A stretch of 25,311 nt of DNA from Bacillota bacterium (GCA_023460795.1 JAEWPC010000075.1:1-25311), one strand, 5' to 3'; counted from the first letter of the stretch, positions 1 to 7,576 are shown. The notes: generated from the letters alone by a model not told the origin. Translations and numbers: made by a program.

Positions 1-95
1 CATATTTACCCAGAAGCGTCCGCGCCAACGGAAACTTCTTTGTGTTGCTCAAAATTAGTATAGCAGTATCTTTGCCACAGTCCAATCACTTGGGC

Positions 96-123
96 TTGAC
101 AAACATTAGCTGGTTTTTATGCT
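96..123 (+). promoter_or_regulatory. SigA-type promoter upstream of ywhD
   Basis: A perfect -35 TTGACA (96-101) is followed after 16 bp by TATGCT (118-123). Transcription would start near 130, giving a leader of about 100 nt before ywhD. The leader holds a small GC-rich palindrome (TGCCGCGGCA) and the inverted repeat at 187-203. Positions 1-95 show no gene that I can support. Confidence 0.5.
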
Positions 124-186
124 CCGAGGCTGTCTGCCGACCGCGCTGCCGCGGCATCGGCTCGCTAGACTATTGATGGGCGGTTT

Positions 187-203
187 GTTATCATTTTGAT
201 AAC
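187..203. other. Perfect inverted repeat in the ywhD leader
   Basis: GTTATCA and TGATAAC form a perfect 7-bp inverted repeat around TTT, ending 14 nt before the GGAGG ribosome binding site of ywhD. It could be an operator or a small RNA hairpin. No T-run follows, so it is not a terminator. Confidence 0.4.
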
Positions 204-233
204 TTGGATAAGGATTCGGAGGTTATGAGATAG

Positions 234-737
234 ATGGACAACAACGGGCAACAACCGGAGAAAAAGAAGCTCTCGCTTAACGTCGTGAGCAACAAGGAGC
301 ATCGGGGGTTCGGCGCCGGCACGATCGATTTGAGCCAAGTAGCTTGCGTCATTATCGATAACGGCGAGGCGTACATCGACGTCGGCGCGATGCATGCGAA
401 GAGCAAGATCGAGAAGGGCATCAAGTTCTCTCCGAACAAAGAGGACGTGCCGAACGGACGTCCGGCTTGGGTCGTGTGGGTCGCGGTCGACCGCAACGAA
501 GAGGGCAGCTACTACGCAGGTGTCACTTCCTGCGAGATGCTGATCGACACCGAAGCGCGCCGTGGATGGAAGCTGCTCCCCGACCACGTGAACCGGCTCG
601 ATGCCGCGCTGAAGCGCAAGTTCATGCTGGACAATATCGGACCGGTAGAGAAAGAAGCGCTGACCAAGCTGCTCATGGAGCATAATCTGGAGTGGTGGGA
701 TCGTTCGCCGCAAGCGTTAAAGGAACTGCTCGCTTAA
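234..737 (+). CDS. ywhD: YwhD family protein
   Basis: The 167-residue product matches the YwhD family of Bacillales as I remember it. Recognisable blocks are GYGAGT-like FGAGT (about 31-35), EAYIDVGAMHAKS (about 45-57), IKFSPNKEDVPNG (about 63-75) and YYAGVTSCEM. The biochemical function is not established. No signal peptide or membrane segment is visible, so it should be cytoplasmic. The ATG is set by GGAGG at 218-222 with 11 nt spacing. In B. subtilis ywhD also sits beside pbpG and speE-speB, and that synteny supports the call. The DUF6157 gene follows after 29 nt, so the two are probably cotranscribed. Confidence 0.9.
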   Translation: MDNNGQQPEKKKLSLNVVSNKEHRGFGAGTIDLSQVACVIIDNGEAYIDVGAMHAKSKIEKGIKFSPNKEDVPNGRPAWVVWVAVDRNEEGSYYAGVTSCEMLIDTEARRGWKLLPDHVNRLDAALKRKFMLDNIGPVEKEALTKLLMEHNLEWWDRSPQALKELLA

Positions 738-766
738 GCCTGTCATAGGATTGGAGGTTATCGCGG

Positions 767-1180
767 ATGGAATGGAACTATTACAATACGTTCATCACGG
801 TAGCGCCGGATTGTCCGGCGGAGCGGGGCATCGTGCCTCCGGACAAGAAGACGGGAAAGACGAAGCCGGGGATCGAGTACGAGATGCTCAGCGAGCATCC
901 GTATACGTACACGCAAGAGCAAATGCTGTTCCAGGTGCACGCGCAGCATAAGGAGATTCCTGCCGAGCAGCTCGAGCAGAGCAAAGCGGAGTTCTACGCG
1001 AAGCCGACCGCGTGCTTCAGAGCTTCCATGCTCGCGAAGAAGTACGGCTGGGGCATTCACTTCGACGAAGCCGGCCGAATGGCGCTCGTGCCGATGGAAT
1101 CTCCGGACTATCGGCGGTTCGTGGAAGGCCAGGTCGCGGGCGTCAAGCTGCTGGCTGCTATGCGCAACAGCAAGAAATAG
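767..1180 (+). CDS. DUF6157 family protein
   Basis: The 137-residue protein has the features I associate with DUF6157: an N-terminal YYNTFITVAPDCP block, a central HPYTYTQEQMLFQVHA block (about 44-59), then FRASMLAKKYGWGIHFDEAGRMAL (about 84-107). The family is widespread in Firmicutes and has no assigned activity. It lacks a signal peptide and membrane segments. GGAGG at 753-757 lies 9 nt before the ATG. The gene closes a two-gene unit with ywhD, and a strong terminator begins 5 nt after the stop. The family assignment is from memory of the conserved blocks; the function is unknown. Confidence 0.8.
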   Translation: MEWNYYNTFITVAPDCPAERGIVPPDKKTGKTKPGIEYEMLSEHPYTYTQEQMLFQVHAQHKEIPAEQLEQSKAEFYAKPTACFRASMLAKKYGWGIHFDEAGRMALVPMESPDYRRFVEGQVAGVKLLAAMRNSKK

Positions 1181-1184
1181 AAGC

Positions 1185-1226
1185 AAAAGCCGTTCGCAGC
1201 GATTAACGCTGCGAACGGCTTTTTTC
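1185..1226. terminator. Rho-independent terminator, probably bidirectional
   Basis: A perfect 17-bp stem (1185-1201 with 1207-1223, loop ATTAA) runs into TTTTTT on the plus strand. The minus strand also ends in TTTT. It lies between the ends of the DUF6157 gene and the convergent pbpG gene, so it may serve both. Confidence 0.93.
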
Positions 1227-1309
1227 ATAGTATTGGCACTGCGCAAGCGCGGTGTGATCTTGTAAAGTTCTCGCATACCGTTGCAGCTTAATGTAAGCGT
1301 GGTTTGTTC

Positions 1310-3367
1310 CTACCACCATTTTCTCAGTTTACGCCACCAGGAACGGCCTCCATGACCGCCTTCATGCTTGTCGTCCTTGTCGTCATGATGGAGCGCGCAC
1401 GTCTCGGTCGGCTCCGTGCCGGCCACGAACGCTTCCGTCACCCATTCCGCCGGGCATTCCGGCGCCGCGAGCAAGCTCGTGGCGGGATCGTACGTGACGT
1501 TGACGACGCCTTCCGGTATCGCGAACGGGGTCGGCGGCGTTCGCGCCAAAGCCGCCTCCGTGAAGCGCGCGAAGATCGGCGCGGCGCGATGGGCTTCGCT
1601 GGACTTGATCGGTCTTCCCCGGTCATAGCCGACCCATACGGCCGTCGCCAGCTCCGGCGTGTAACCGACGAACCAAGCGTCCGAATCCGTCGTGCCCGTC
1701 TTGCCTGCGACGGGGCGCTTCATGATCGTCGATATTCGGTGCGCGGTGCCTCCGCGATCGAACACGCTCTCGAGCAAATGCGTCGTAACGTAAGCGACGG
1801 CAGGAGATAGAACCTGCGTCGAAGTCGGATGGGCCTCGTAGAGGGTTCTTCCTTTGGCATCCAGTATGCGCGTAATCGCGATCGGCTCCGATCTGCGGCC
1901 TTGAGCGGCGAAGACGGAATAAGCGGACGCCATCTCGAACGGGCTCACCGGCGATGTGCCGAGAGCTAGCGAAGGGATGGCATTCAGCGGCGAAGCGATG
2001 CCTAGCTTGCGCGCCATCTCGATCACTTGCTTCGGGCCGACCTGCATGATCGTATTGACCGCATAGATGTTATCGGAGGAAGCGATCGCTTGACGCAAGC
2101 TGATCTCTCCGTTGAAGTAACGGTTGTTATAGTTGCTCGGACGATAAATTTGCCTATCTCCGTCGTAATAGAACAACGTCGGTTCGCTGCGGAAGCGGGT
2201 GGCAGCCGTGATCGCGCGCTGGTCAAGGGCGGTCGCGTACATAATCGGTTTAAAGGAAGAGCCCGGCTGGCGGCTGCTCGCGAACACCCGGTTATATTGG
2301 TTCTTGCGGTAATTGCGGCCGCCTACCATTGCTTTGATATATCCGTTCCGAGGATCGATCGCGATGAGCGCCGCTTGGAGCTCGGAATCACCGCCCGGCA
2401 AACTTTGTTTGACCGCATCCTCGGCTTGCTTCTGCACGCGCGCGTCCAACGTCGTCATGATCCGCAATCCGCCCTCGTTAATCAGACGTTCGTCGATGCC
2501 CAGCTTGTCCACGGCGAGCTTCTTCACGTAGTCGACGAAGTACGGCGCGGCGCCTGTTTGCTCTTCCGGCAGCGGCCGAACGCCGAGCGGCTTGGCGTTC
2601 GCTTGTTCCGCTTGCTGGGCCGTGATCTGCCGCGTCGCCGCTAGCGCCTCGAGCACCTGCCGCCGCCGTGCTTTCGCGTCGGCGGGATGAAGATGCGGCG
2701 AATAATAGCGAGGTCCTTTCGGAATGCCGGCAAGCAGGGCGCTCTCGGCGATCGTAAGCTGCTTCGCCGGCTTGTTGAAATACAGCCTGGCCGCTGCCTC
2801 CGCACCGTATGCTCCGTGCCCGTAATAGATTTGATTCAGATAGAGCTCGATAATCTCGTCCTTCGTATACGTCTGCTCGAGACGCGCGGCATACCAAGCT
2901 TCCTTCAGCTTTCGCGTCCACGTTCTTTCGTGCGACAAGTATAAGTTCCGGGCAAGCTGCTGCGTTAACGTGCTGGCGCCTTGCTCCTTCGACATATGGC
3001 GCATGTCAACCCATGCGGCGCGGGCAAGCCCGTGGAGATCGACGCCCGTGTGCTCGTAGAACCGGCGATCCTCGATGGCGACGGTCGCCTTGACGAGCCA
3101 AGGAGAAATATCGGCGAGCTTCACGATATGCCGGTTGACGCCGCCTTGCACCGAGGCGAGCATGACGCCCTCCGAGTCGAAGATTTGGGTGGACTGCATG
3201 ATCGAACCGGCTGGGAGCGCGCCGAAGCGCAGCAGATACATGCCGCAGCCGGATAGCAGCAGCATCGAGACCAACGTCATCCAACCCAGCCTGCGTCGCA
3301 ATTTCGTCCACAGCGTCGCCCGCCGCGGCTCCGGCGGAAGCTGCTCTGTGTCGTCGGACGGTTTCAA
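1310..3367 (-). CDS. pbpG: Class A penicillin-binding protein (PBP2d type), bifunctional transglycosylase/transpeptidase
   Basis: The 685-residue enzyme polymerises lipid II glycan strands and cross-links the peptides outside the membrane. After a hydrophobic anchor (about 27-47) comes a GT51 domain: EDRRFYEHTGVD with Glu99, GASTLTQQLARN (130-141), the IIELYLNQIYYG block (172-183) and the ALLAGIPKGP block (210-219). The transpeptidase domain has SSFK (Ser370 nucleophile), SDN (431-433) and KTGT (556-559). The C-terminus carries Cys638 and Cys657 and a His/Asp-rich stretch (about 659-673). The TTG start is chosen because GGGGG lies 7 nt upstream; an ATG 4 nt earlier is out of frame. B. subtilis pbpG, also beside ywhD and speE, is a forespore gene, and a SigG-like promoter is visible here. 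The anchor contains LSGC (38-41), which resembles a lipobox. Confidence 0.93.
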   Translation of the reverse strand: MKPSDDTEQLPPEPRRATLWTKLRRRLGWMTLVSMLLLSGCGMYLLRFGALPAGSIMQSTQIFDSEGVMLASVQGGVNRHIVKLADISPWLVKATVAIEDRRFYEHTGVDLHGLARAAWVDMRHMSKEQGASTLTQQLARNLYLSHERTWTRKLKEAWYAARLEQTYTKDEIIELYLNQIYYGHGAYGAEAAARLYFNKPAKQLTIAESALLAGIPKGPRYYSPHLHPADAKARRRQVLEALAATRQITAQQAEQANAKPLGVRPLPEEQTGAAPYFVDYVKKLAVDKLGIDERLINEGGLRIMTTLDARVQKQAEDAVKQSLPGGDSELQAALIAIDPRNGYIKAMVGGRNYRKNQYNRVFASSRQPGSSFKPIMYATALDQRAITAATRFRSEPTLFYYDGDRQIYRPSNYNNRYFNGEISLRQAIASSDNIYAVNTIMQVGPKQVIEMARKLGIASPLNAIPSLALGTSPVSPFEMASAYSVFAAQGRRSEPIAITRILDAKGRTLYEAHPTSTQVLSPAVAYVTTHLLESVFDRGGTAHRISTIMKRPVAGKTGTTDSDAWFVGYTPELATAVWVGYDRGRPIKSSEAHRAAPIFARFTEAALARTPPTPFAIPEGVVNVTYDPATSLLAAPECPAEWVTEAFVAGTEPTETCALHHDDKDDKHEGGHGGRSWWRKLRKWW

Positions 3368-3406
3368 GCATTTTCCCCCTTTCGGTAACTTCAGGAAACC
3401 TCCCTA

Positions 3407-3436
3407 TAGTATGGAATAAGGGCTGCCGTACTATCC
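3407..3436 (-). promoter_or_regulatory. SigG-like forespore promoter of pbpG
   Basis: Reading the minus strand, GGATA (3436-3432) is followed after 18 nt by CATACTA (3413-3407). CATACTA fits the SigG -10 consensus exactly, and the -35 differs from GHATR only at its second base. The start would fall near 3400, about 33 nt before the TTG. B. subtilis pbpG is known to be SigG-dependent, which supports the reading. Confidence 0.65.
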
Positions 3437-3463
3437 GTCCGTTCCGGGCGCCTGGGGCTCGGG

Positions 3464-3491
3464 TTGCTTTTTGGTCTTGATTTTATATAAT
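3464..3491 (+). promoter_or_regulatory. SigA promoter of speE-speB
   Basis: TTGCTT (3464-3469), 16-bp spacer, then a perfect TATAAT (3486-3491). It is the only good SigA match in the pbpG/speE divergent region and would start transcription near 3498, about 52 nt before speE. Confidence 0.65.
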
Positions 3492-3549
3492 ACATGTTGA
3501 TTGGTACAATACAGCGGCCGCTTCGCGCGCGGTAGAAAGCAGGGATCTC

Positions 3550-4386
3550 ATGTCCTCCATGGAATTGTGGTATACGGAAAAACAAACCGAGAACTTCGGT
3601 ATTACGATGAAAATCAAACGCACGATGGTTCACGAAAAGACGGATTTCCAAGAGCTCGCGATGATCGAGACGGAAGAGTACGGCAACATGCTCGTTCTCG
3701 ACGGCATGGTCATGACGACGATCAAAGACGAATTCGTCTACCATGAAATGGTGGCGCATCCGGCGCTGTTCACGCACCCGAATCCGGAGAACGTGCTGGT
3801 CGTCGGCGGCGGCGACGGCGGCGTTATCCGCGAGGTGCTGAAGCACCCGAAAGTGAAGAAAGCCGTTCTCGTAGAGATCGACGGCAAAGTCATCGAATAT
3901 TCGAAGCAATACCTCCCTTCGATCGCGGGCAAGCTCGAAGATCCGCGCGTCGAAGTGATCGTGAACGACGGTTACATGCATATCCACGATCACAAGGCTA
4001 CATACGACGTCATTATGGTCGATTCCACAGAACCGGTCGGTCCCGCGGTAAACCTGTTCACCAAAGGGTTCTACCAAGGCATCTACGACGCCCTTAAAGA
4101 AGACGGCATCTTCGTCGCTCAGACGGACAACCCTTGGTTCAAAGCGGACCTGATCCAAAGCGTGAACCGCGACGTGAAGGAAGTGTTCCCGATCGTCCGC
4201 GTCTACTGCGCGAACATTCCGACGTATCCGAGCGGCCTCTGGACGTTCACGCTCGGCAGCAAGAAGCACGATCCGCTGCAGGTCGACGAGTCCGCGATTC
4301 CGGAGCTCGACACCAAATACTACTCCCCTCGCTTGCACAAGGCCGCATTCGCGCTGCCTAAGTTCGTCGAGGACTTGACGAAATAA
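3550..4386 (+). CDS. speE: Spermidine synthase (polyamine aminopropyltransferase)
   Basis: The 278-residue enzyme transfers the aminopropyl group of decarboxylated S-adenosylmethionine to putrescine, giving spermidine. The sequence closely follows B. subtilis SpeE: ELWYTEKQTENFGITMK at the N-terminus, the nucleotide-binding loop VVGGGDGG (84-91), VEIDGKVIEYSK (108-119), VNDGYMHI, and MVDSTEPVGPA (156-166) with the catalytic-type Asp158. Length is normal. The ATG has AGGGA only 4 nt upstream; Met4 is an alternative start but would be 13 nt from it. speB follows after 16 nt, so putrescine production and use are in one operon. Confidence 0.97.
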   Translation: MSSMELWYTEKQTENFGITMKIKRTMVHEKTDFQELAMIETEEYGNMLVLDGMVMTTIKDEFVYHEMVAHPALFTHPNPENVLVVGGGDGGVIREVLKHPKVKKAVLVEIDGKVIEYSKQYLPSIAGKLEDPRVEVIVNDGYMHIHDHKATYDVIMVDSTEPVGPAVNLFTKGFYQGIYDALKEDGIFVAQTDNPWFKADLIQSVNRDVKEVFPIVRVYCANIPTYPSGLWTFTLGSKKHDPLQVDESAIPELDTKYYSPRLHKAAFALPKFVEDLTK

Positions 4387-4402
4387 GGAGATCTCCCATA
4401 CC

Positions 4403-5275
4403 ATGCGCCTTAATCAAGCTTATTCCGGCAACGTGTTCATTTGCAGCACCGAGGATTACGCGGCTTCCCAAGCCGTTATCTACGGCATGCCGATGGACTA
4501 CACCGTATCCTTCCGTCCGGGCTCCCGATTCGGCCCCGGCCGTATCCGCGAAGCGTCGGTCGGGCTCGAAGAGTACAGCCCTTACCTCGATCGCAGCGTT
4601 TATGACGTGAAATATTACGACGCCGGCGATCTGCTGCTTCCGTTCGGCAATGCGGCGAAGAGCCTCGATATTATCGCGGAGTTCGTTCGCGGCGTGCTGG
4701 CCGACGGCAAAATCCCGGTCGGACTCGGAGGCGAGCATCTCGTCAGCTGGCCGGTCATTCAAGAAGTATACAAGAAACATCCGGACCTTGCGGTTCTTCA
4801 CTTCGACGCGCATACCGATCTGCGCGAGGAATACGAAGGCGAGCCGCTGTCCCACTCGACGCCGATTCGCAAAGCCGCCGAGCTGATTGGTCCGCGCAAT
4901 ATCTACCAATTCGGCATTCGCTCCGGTTCCAAGGAGGATTGGACGTACGCGCTCGAATCGGGCATTCACTTCCACCCGTTCGTCGTAGCCGAGCCGCTTA
5001 AGAAGGAGCTCCCTTCCCTGAAGGGCCGTCCGGTTTACGTCACGATAGACATCGACGTGCTCGATCCGTCCGCGGCGCCGGGTACCGGCACGACCGAAGC
5101 GGGCGGCATCACCTCGAAGGAGCTGCTCGAAGCGATTCACGCGATCGCGCGCTCCGGCGTTAACGTCGTCGGCTTCGACCTCGTCGAAGTGGCGCCGATC
5201 TACGATCCGACGGAGATGACGCCGATCGTCGCCTCGAAGATGGTCCGCGAGATGCTGCTCGGATTTTTGAAGTAG
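4403..5275 (+). CDS. speB: Agmatinase
   Basis: The 290-residue ureohydrolase converts agmatine to putrescine and urea, supplying the substrate of the SpeE enzyme encoded just upstream. All metal-binding motifs of the arginase/agmatinase fold are present: GGEHLVSWP (His112), FDAHTDLR (Asp135, His137, Asp139) and IDIDVLDPS (Asp216, Asp218), followed by APGTGTTEAGG (225-235) and GFDLVEVAP. These bind the two manganese ions. AAGGAG at 4385-4390 overlaps the speE stop and lies 12 nt before the ATG, a slightly long spacing. A terminator follows. speA and speD are not in the window. Confidence 0.97.
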   Translation: MRLNQAYSGNVFICSTEDYAASQAVIYGMPMDYTVSFRPGSRFGPGRIREASVGLEEYSPYLDRSVYDVKYYDAGDLLLPFGNAAKSLDIIAEFVRGVLADGKIPVGLGGEHLVSWPVIQEVYKKHPDLAVLHFDAHTDLREEYEGEPLSHSTPIRKAAELIGPRNIYQFGIRSGSKEDWTYALESGIHFHPFVVAEPLKKELPSLKGRPVYVTIDIDVLDPSAAPGTGTTEAGGITSKELLEAIHAIARSGVNVVGFDLVEVAPIYDPTEMTPIVASKMVREMLLGFLK

Positions 5276-5288
5276 TGGTGAAGAATTT

Positions 5289-5332
5289 AGCCCTCTAACC
5301 TTGTGCTCTGCGCGCGGGTTTGGGGGCTTTTT
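5289..5332 (+). terminator. Terminator of speE-speB
   Basis: AGCCCTCTAACC (5289-5300) pairs with GGTTTGGGGGCT (5317-5328) with one mismatch and a wobble pair, followed by TTTTT. The loop is GC-rich (GCGCGC). It lies 13 nt after the speB stop. Confidence 0.75.
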
Positions 5333-5405
5333 AAGTTAGCGCAAAGAAACAATATTCCAGCCATGCGCGTATAGTCATAAGGACAGGAAAGCAGGAGGGG
5401 TAGGA

Positions 5406-5807
5406 ATGGGAGATCCATCGGTAGGCGGAAGCCATATGGGCAGCATCATGTTTACGGTCGTACCGATCTTGATTGTTATTGGATTCGTGGCGGTATTATT
5501 GGGAATAGCAATGAACGGCGCGCGTTACATCAAAAATGCAAGAGCCTCGAAGGAAACGGTATATGCGCGGGTTGTCGCCAAAAGGATGGACATCCGCAGC
5601 CGCACGAACCAACACGCGAACGGAGACGGCGGCATGCATGCGGTCAATTCATCCCGAACTTATTACTACATTACGTTGGAGTTCGACGACGGCTCTCGCC
5701 GCGAATATTTGGACGTCAAAAACTTGTACGGTCTCGTTGTTGAAGGAGATGAAGGATATGCGGCCGTGAAGGGTGATTGGATCGTCGCATTCGAACGGCA
5801 AACGTAA
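5406..5807 (+). CDS. DUF2500 family membrane protein
   Basis: The 133-residue protein begins with one clear membrane segment (about 15-37, MFTVVPILIVIGFVAVLLGIA region). A soluble domain follows, with YYYITLEFDDGSRREYLDV (about 86-104), YGLVVEGDEGYAAVKGD (about 107-123) and a final FERQT. This order (beta-rich domain, GD-G turn, closing FER) fits DUF2500, a family without known function. The domain probably faces the outside or cytoplasm near the membrane; the side cannot be read. AGGAGGGG (5393-5400) lies 5 nt before the ATG. The gene stands alone between terminators; no convincing promoter is seen apart from TATAGT at 5370. Confidence 0.85.
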   Translation: MGDPSVGGSHMGSIMFTVVPILIVIGFVAVLLGIAMNGARYIKNARASKETVYARVVAKRMDIRSRTNQHANGDGGMHAVNSSRTYYYITLEFDDGSRREYLDVKNLYGLVVEGDEGYAAVKGDWIVAFERQT

Positions 5808-5841
5808 TCATAGGCTTAGAACTCGTGGAAGTGCAGGAGGC

Positions 5842-5873
5842 CCTCGTCAATCGAGCTTGCGAGGACTTTTTTG
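5842..5873 (+). terminator. Weak terminator-like hairpin after the DUF2500 gene
   Basis: CCTCG (5842-5846) can pair with CGAGG (5860-5864), and TTTTTT follows. The stem is only 5 bp with a long loop, so this is a weak call. The remaining bases up to 5930 show nothing else. Confidence 0.4.
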
Positions 5874-5932
5874 CTTTGCGGCGCGACCCCTGACATACCC
5901 TCTAAGATAAGAATTGCTCGGATAGCGGGGAG

Positions 5933-5961
5933 TTGACGAACTCAGTCAAATACGAGATTAT
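5933..5961 (+). promoter_or_regulatory. Probable SigA promoter of fba
   Basis: TTGACG (5933-5938), 17-bp spacer, GATTAT (5956-5961). The -10 is imperfect. It gives a leader of about 70 nt. Confidence 0.45.
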
Positions 5962-6039
5962 AGGGTGTAGGGCTTCGTTCGGAAGTGCGTTGATTCACTA
6001 AAGAGAAATTTTCTGAAAAGGTGTAGGAGGCTGTTAAAG

Positions 6040-6897
6040 ATGGCATTGGAATCGATGAAGGACATGCTTAACAAGGCACTGAAAGGCGGCTATGCGGTAG
6101 GTCAGTTCAACATCAATAACTTGGAGTGGACGCAGGCGATTCTCGCGGCGGCTCAAGAAGAGCAATCTCCGGTTATCCTTGGCGTATCCGAAGGCGCGGC
6201 TCGTCATATGGGCGGCTTCAAAGTCGTTACGGCGATGACGAAAGCGTTGGTCGAAGAGATGAAGATTACGGTTCCGGTAGCGATCCATCTCGACCACGGC
6301 TCCAGCGTGGACAAGTGTAAACAAGCGATCGACGCGGGCTTCACGTCCGTTATGATCGATGCTTCGCACGATCCGCTCGAAGACAACATCCGTATCACGA
6401 GCGAAGTCGTTGCTTACGCGCATGAGCGCGGCGTCTCCGTTGAAGCCGAGCTGGGAACGGTCGGCGGTCAAGAGGACGATGTTATCGCGAACGGCGTTAT
6501 TTATGCAGACCCGCAAGAGTGCAAAGTGCTTGTTGAGCGTACGGGCATCGACTGCCTCGCGCCGGCTCTCGGCTCCGTACACGGTCCTTACAAAGGCGAG
6601 CCGAACCTGGGCTTCAAAGAGATGGAAGAGATCTGCAAGACGATCGGTCTTCCGCTCGTTCTGCACGGCGGCACGGGTATCCCGACCGAGCAAATCAAGA
6701 AATCGATCTCCCTCGGCACGGCGAAGATCAACGTGAACACCGAGAACCAAATCGAGTTCACGAAAGCGGTTCGCGCGGTACTCGCGAAAGATTCCGAAGT
6801 ATACGATCCGCGTAAATTCATCGTTCCTGGCCGCGATGCGATCAAGGCAACGGTTATCGGCAAAATCCGCGAGTTCGGCTCTGCGGGCAAAGCGTAA
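6040..6897 (+). CDS. fba: Class II fructose-1,6-bisphosphate aldolase
   Basis: The 285-residue zinc enzyme cleaves fructose 1,6-bisphosphate to dihydroxyacetone phosphate and glyceraldehyde 3-phosphate in glycolysis and runs backwards in gluconeogenesis. Class II motifs are intact: AIHLDHGSS (81-89, with Asp85 and zinc ligand His86), VEAELGTVGGQEDD (134-147), SVHGPYKGEPN (His181) and VLHGGTG (His209), then KINVNTENQ. Sequence and length follow B. subtilis FbaA. AGGAGG (6025-6030) lies 9 nt before the ATG. In B. subtilis the gene lies between spo0F and the murA paralogue; here it stands alone between the speB/DUF2500 region and argS, with its own promoter and terminator. Confidence 0.97.
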   Translation: MALESMKDMLNKALKGGYAVGQFNINNLEWTQAILAAAQEEQSPVILGVSEGAARHMGGFKVVTAMTKALVEEMKITVPVAIHLDHGSSVDKCKQAIDAGFTSVMIDASHDPLEDNIRITSEVVAYAHERGVSVEAELGTVGGQEDDVIANGVIYADPQECKVLVERTGIDCLAPALGSVHGPYKGEPNLGFKEMEEICKTIGLPLVLHGGTGIPTEQIKKSISLGTAKINVNTENQIEFTKAVRAVLAKDSEVYDPRKFIVPGRDAIKATVIGKIREFGSAGKA

Positions 6898-6923
6898 TCG
6901 AATCATAATAGGCAGGGATAGAG

Positions 6924-6956
6924 GCTGGTTCCGGATGATCCGGAGCCAGCTTTTTG
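6924..6956 (+). terminator. Terminator of fba
   Basis: GGCTGGTTCCGGA (6923-6935) pairs with TCCGGAGCCAGC (6939-6950) with one wobble pair, then TTTTT. The short loop makes a strong hairpin. Confidence 0.92.
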
Positions 6957-7022
6957 TTTGCGCCGCCTACAGTTTAAACCCCGCCCCCATCTGGGCATGA
7001 TGGGAATAGGAGGGTGTTGCTC

Positions 7023-7265
7023 ATGGGGATGCTGCCGATCTACGAGAGAATGGCGGAGCTGAGAATCATCCAGAGACGCAAAAAGCTTACGGACGCCGAG
7101 CTAAGGGAGCTCGAGCATTGCTTGGACATGAACGCCGATTATTGCTACAGACTATCGCAGTTATATAATCTATCGCTCGTCGCTTCGATTACCGATGACG
7201 TGGACTGGCAGCACGAGCTGTGCCGCGAGATCGAGAAGCTGGGCGGGCGAGTGCCGGGCGGTTGA
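7023..7265 (+). CDS. Small conserved hypothetical protein (possibly DUF7667-like)
   Basis: This encodes 80 residues beginning MGMLPIYERMAEL. It is highly charged and mostly helical in appearance, with no signal or membrane segment. The blocks RMAELRIIQRRKKLTDAELRELEHCLDMN and YCYRLSQLYNLSLVASITDDVDWQHELCREIEKL look like a family of small Paenibacillaceae proteins that I loosely associate with DUF7667; this name is tentative and no function is known. The start is ATG 7023 because AGGAGGG (7008-7014) lies 8 nt upstream; an earlier in-frame GTG at 7014 would overlap that site. Tryptophan, cysteine and paired acidic residues near the C-terminus are the distinctive features. It stands alone before the repeat array. 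Confidence 0.7.
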   Translation: MGMLPIYERMAELRIIQRRKKLTDAELRELEHCLDMNADYCYRLSQLYNLSLVASITDDVDWQHELCREIEKLGGRVPGG

Positions 7266-7282
7266 GCGCCAGGCGGTTGAGC

Positions 7283-7470
7283 GAATAACAGCAAATCGAT
7301 AGTTATATCTCGGAAAACCGGGTGAAATGGAAAAGTAACAGCAAATCGATATTTATTTTTACGAATTTACGGAAGTTGATGAATGTGGCCCTGAATTAGC
7401 TGCGCATGGTTGTTATTCGGCGATGCTCACACCGGGGTAGACGAAATAACTGCTAATGGTTGCTATTTTA
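7283..7470. repeat. Array of four short palindromic repeats (array A)
   Basis: Four related AT-rich copies of about 26 nt lie at 7283-7308, 7334-7359, 7393-7418 and 7443-7470. The first two read in minus orientation and the last two in plus. In plus orientation the core is ATAACTGC, a 2-4 nt variable part, then GTTGTTATT; several copies are imperfect palindromes (AATAAC with GTTATT). Start-to-start distances are 51, 59 and 50 nt. The two halves can pair into one long imperfect hairpin. The sequences between copies are not conserved. A second array of the same family lies at 23,945-24,080. Bases 7471-7541 hold nothing that I recognise. Confidence 0.8.
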
Positions 7471-7541
7471 TTCTCAGGACGAAATTCGGTTCGATTTCCG
7501 GTGCTTCCCGCCATCCACGGAAGGCGACTGTCGCTTTTCGC

Positions 7542-7570
7542 TTGCCACGCTAACTTTCATCCTATAGAAT
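7542..7570 (+). promoter_or_regulatory. SigA promoter of the T-box/ywiB-argS unit
   Basis: TTGCCA (7542-7547), 17-bp spacer, TAGAAT (7565-7570). It sits at the expected distance upstream of Stem I of the T-box leader. Confidence 0.55.
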
Positions 7571-7576
7571 AGGAGC

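Noticed and set aside
3391..4404. Long minus-strand reading frame (337 codons) opposite speE
   Set aside because: speE is conserved over its whole length on the plus strand. The antisense product is rich in His, Arg, Asp and Val in a way typical of antisense frames in GC-rich codon-biased DNA, and no ribosome binding site supports it.
5400..7265. Possible genomic island (single small genes, DUF proteins)
   Set aside because: Base composition and codon use look like the neighbouring genes, and no integrase, tRNA or flanking repeats are present.
7283..7470. Regular repeats with about 25-nt spacers could suggest a small CRISPR array
   Set aside because: The repeats are degenerate, change orientation within the array, and no cas genes are present.
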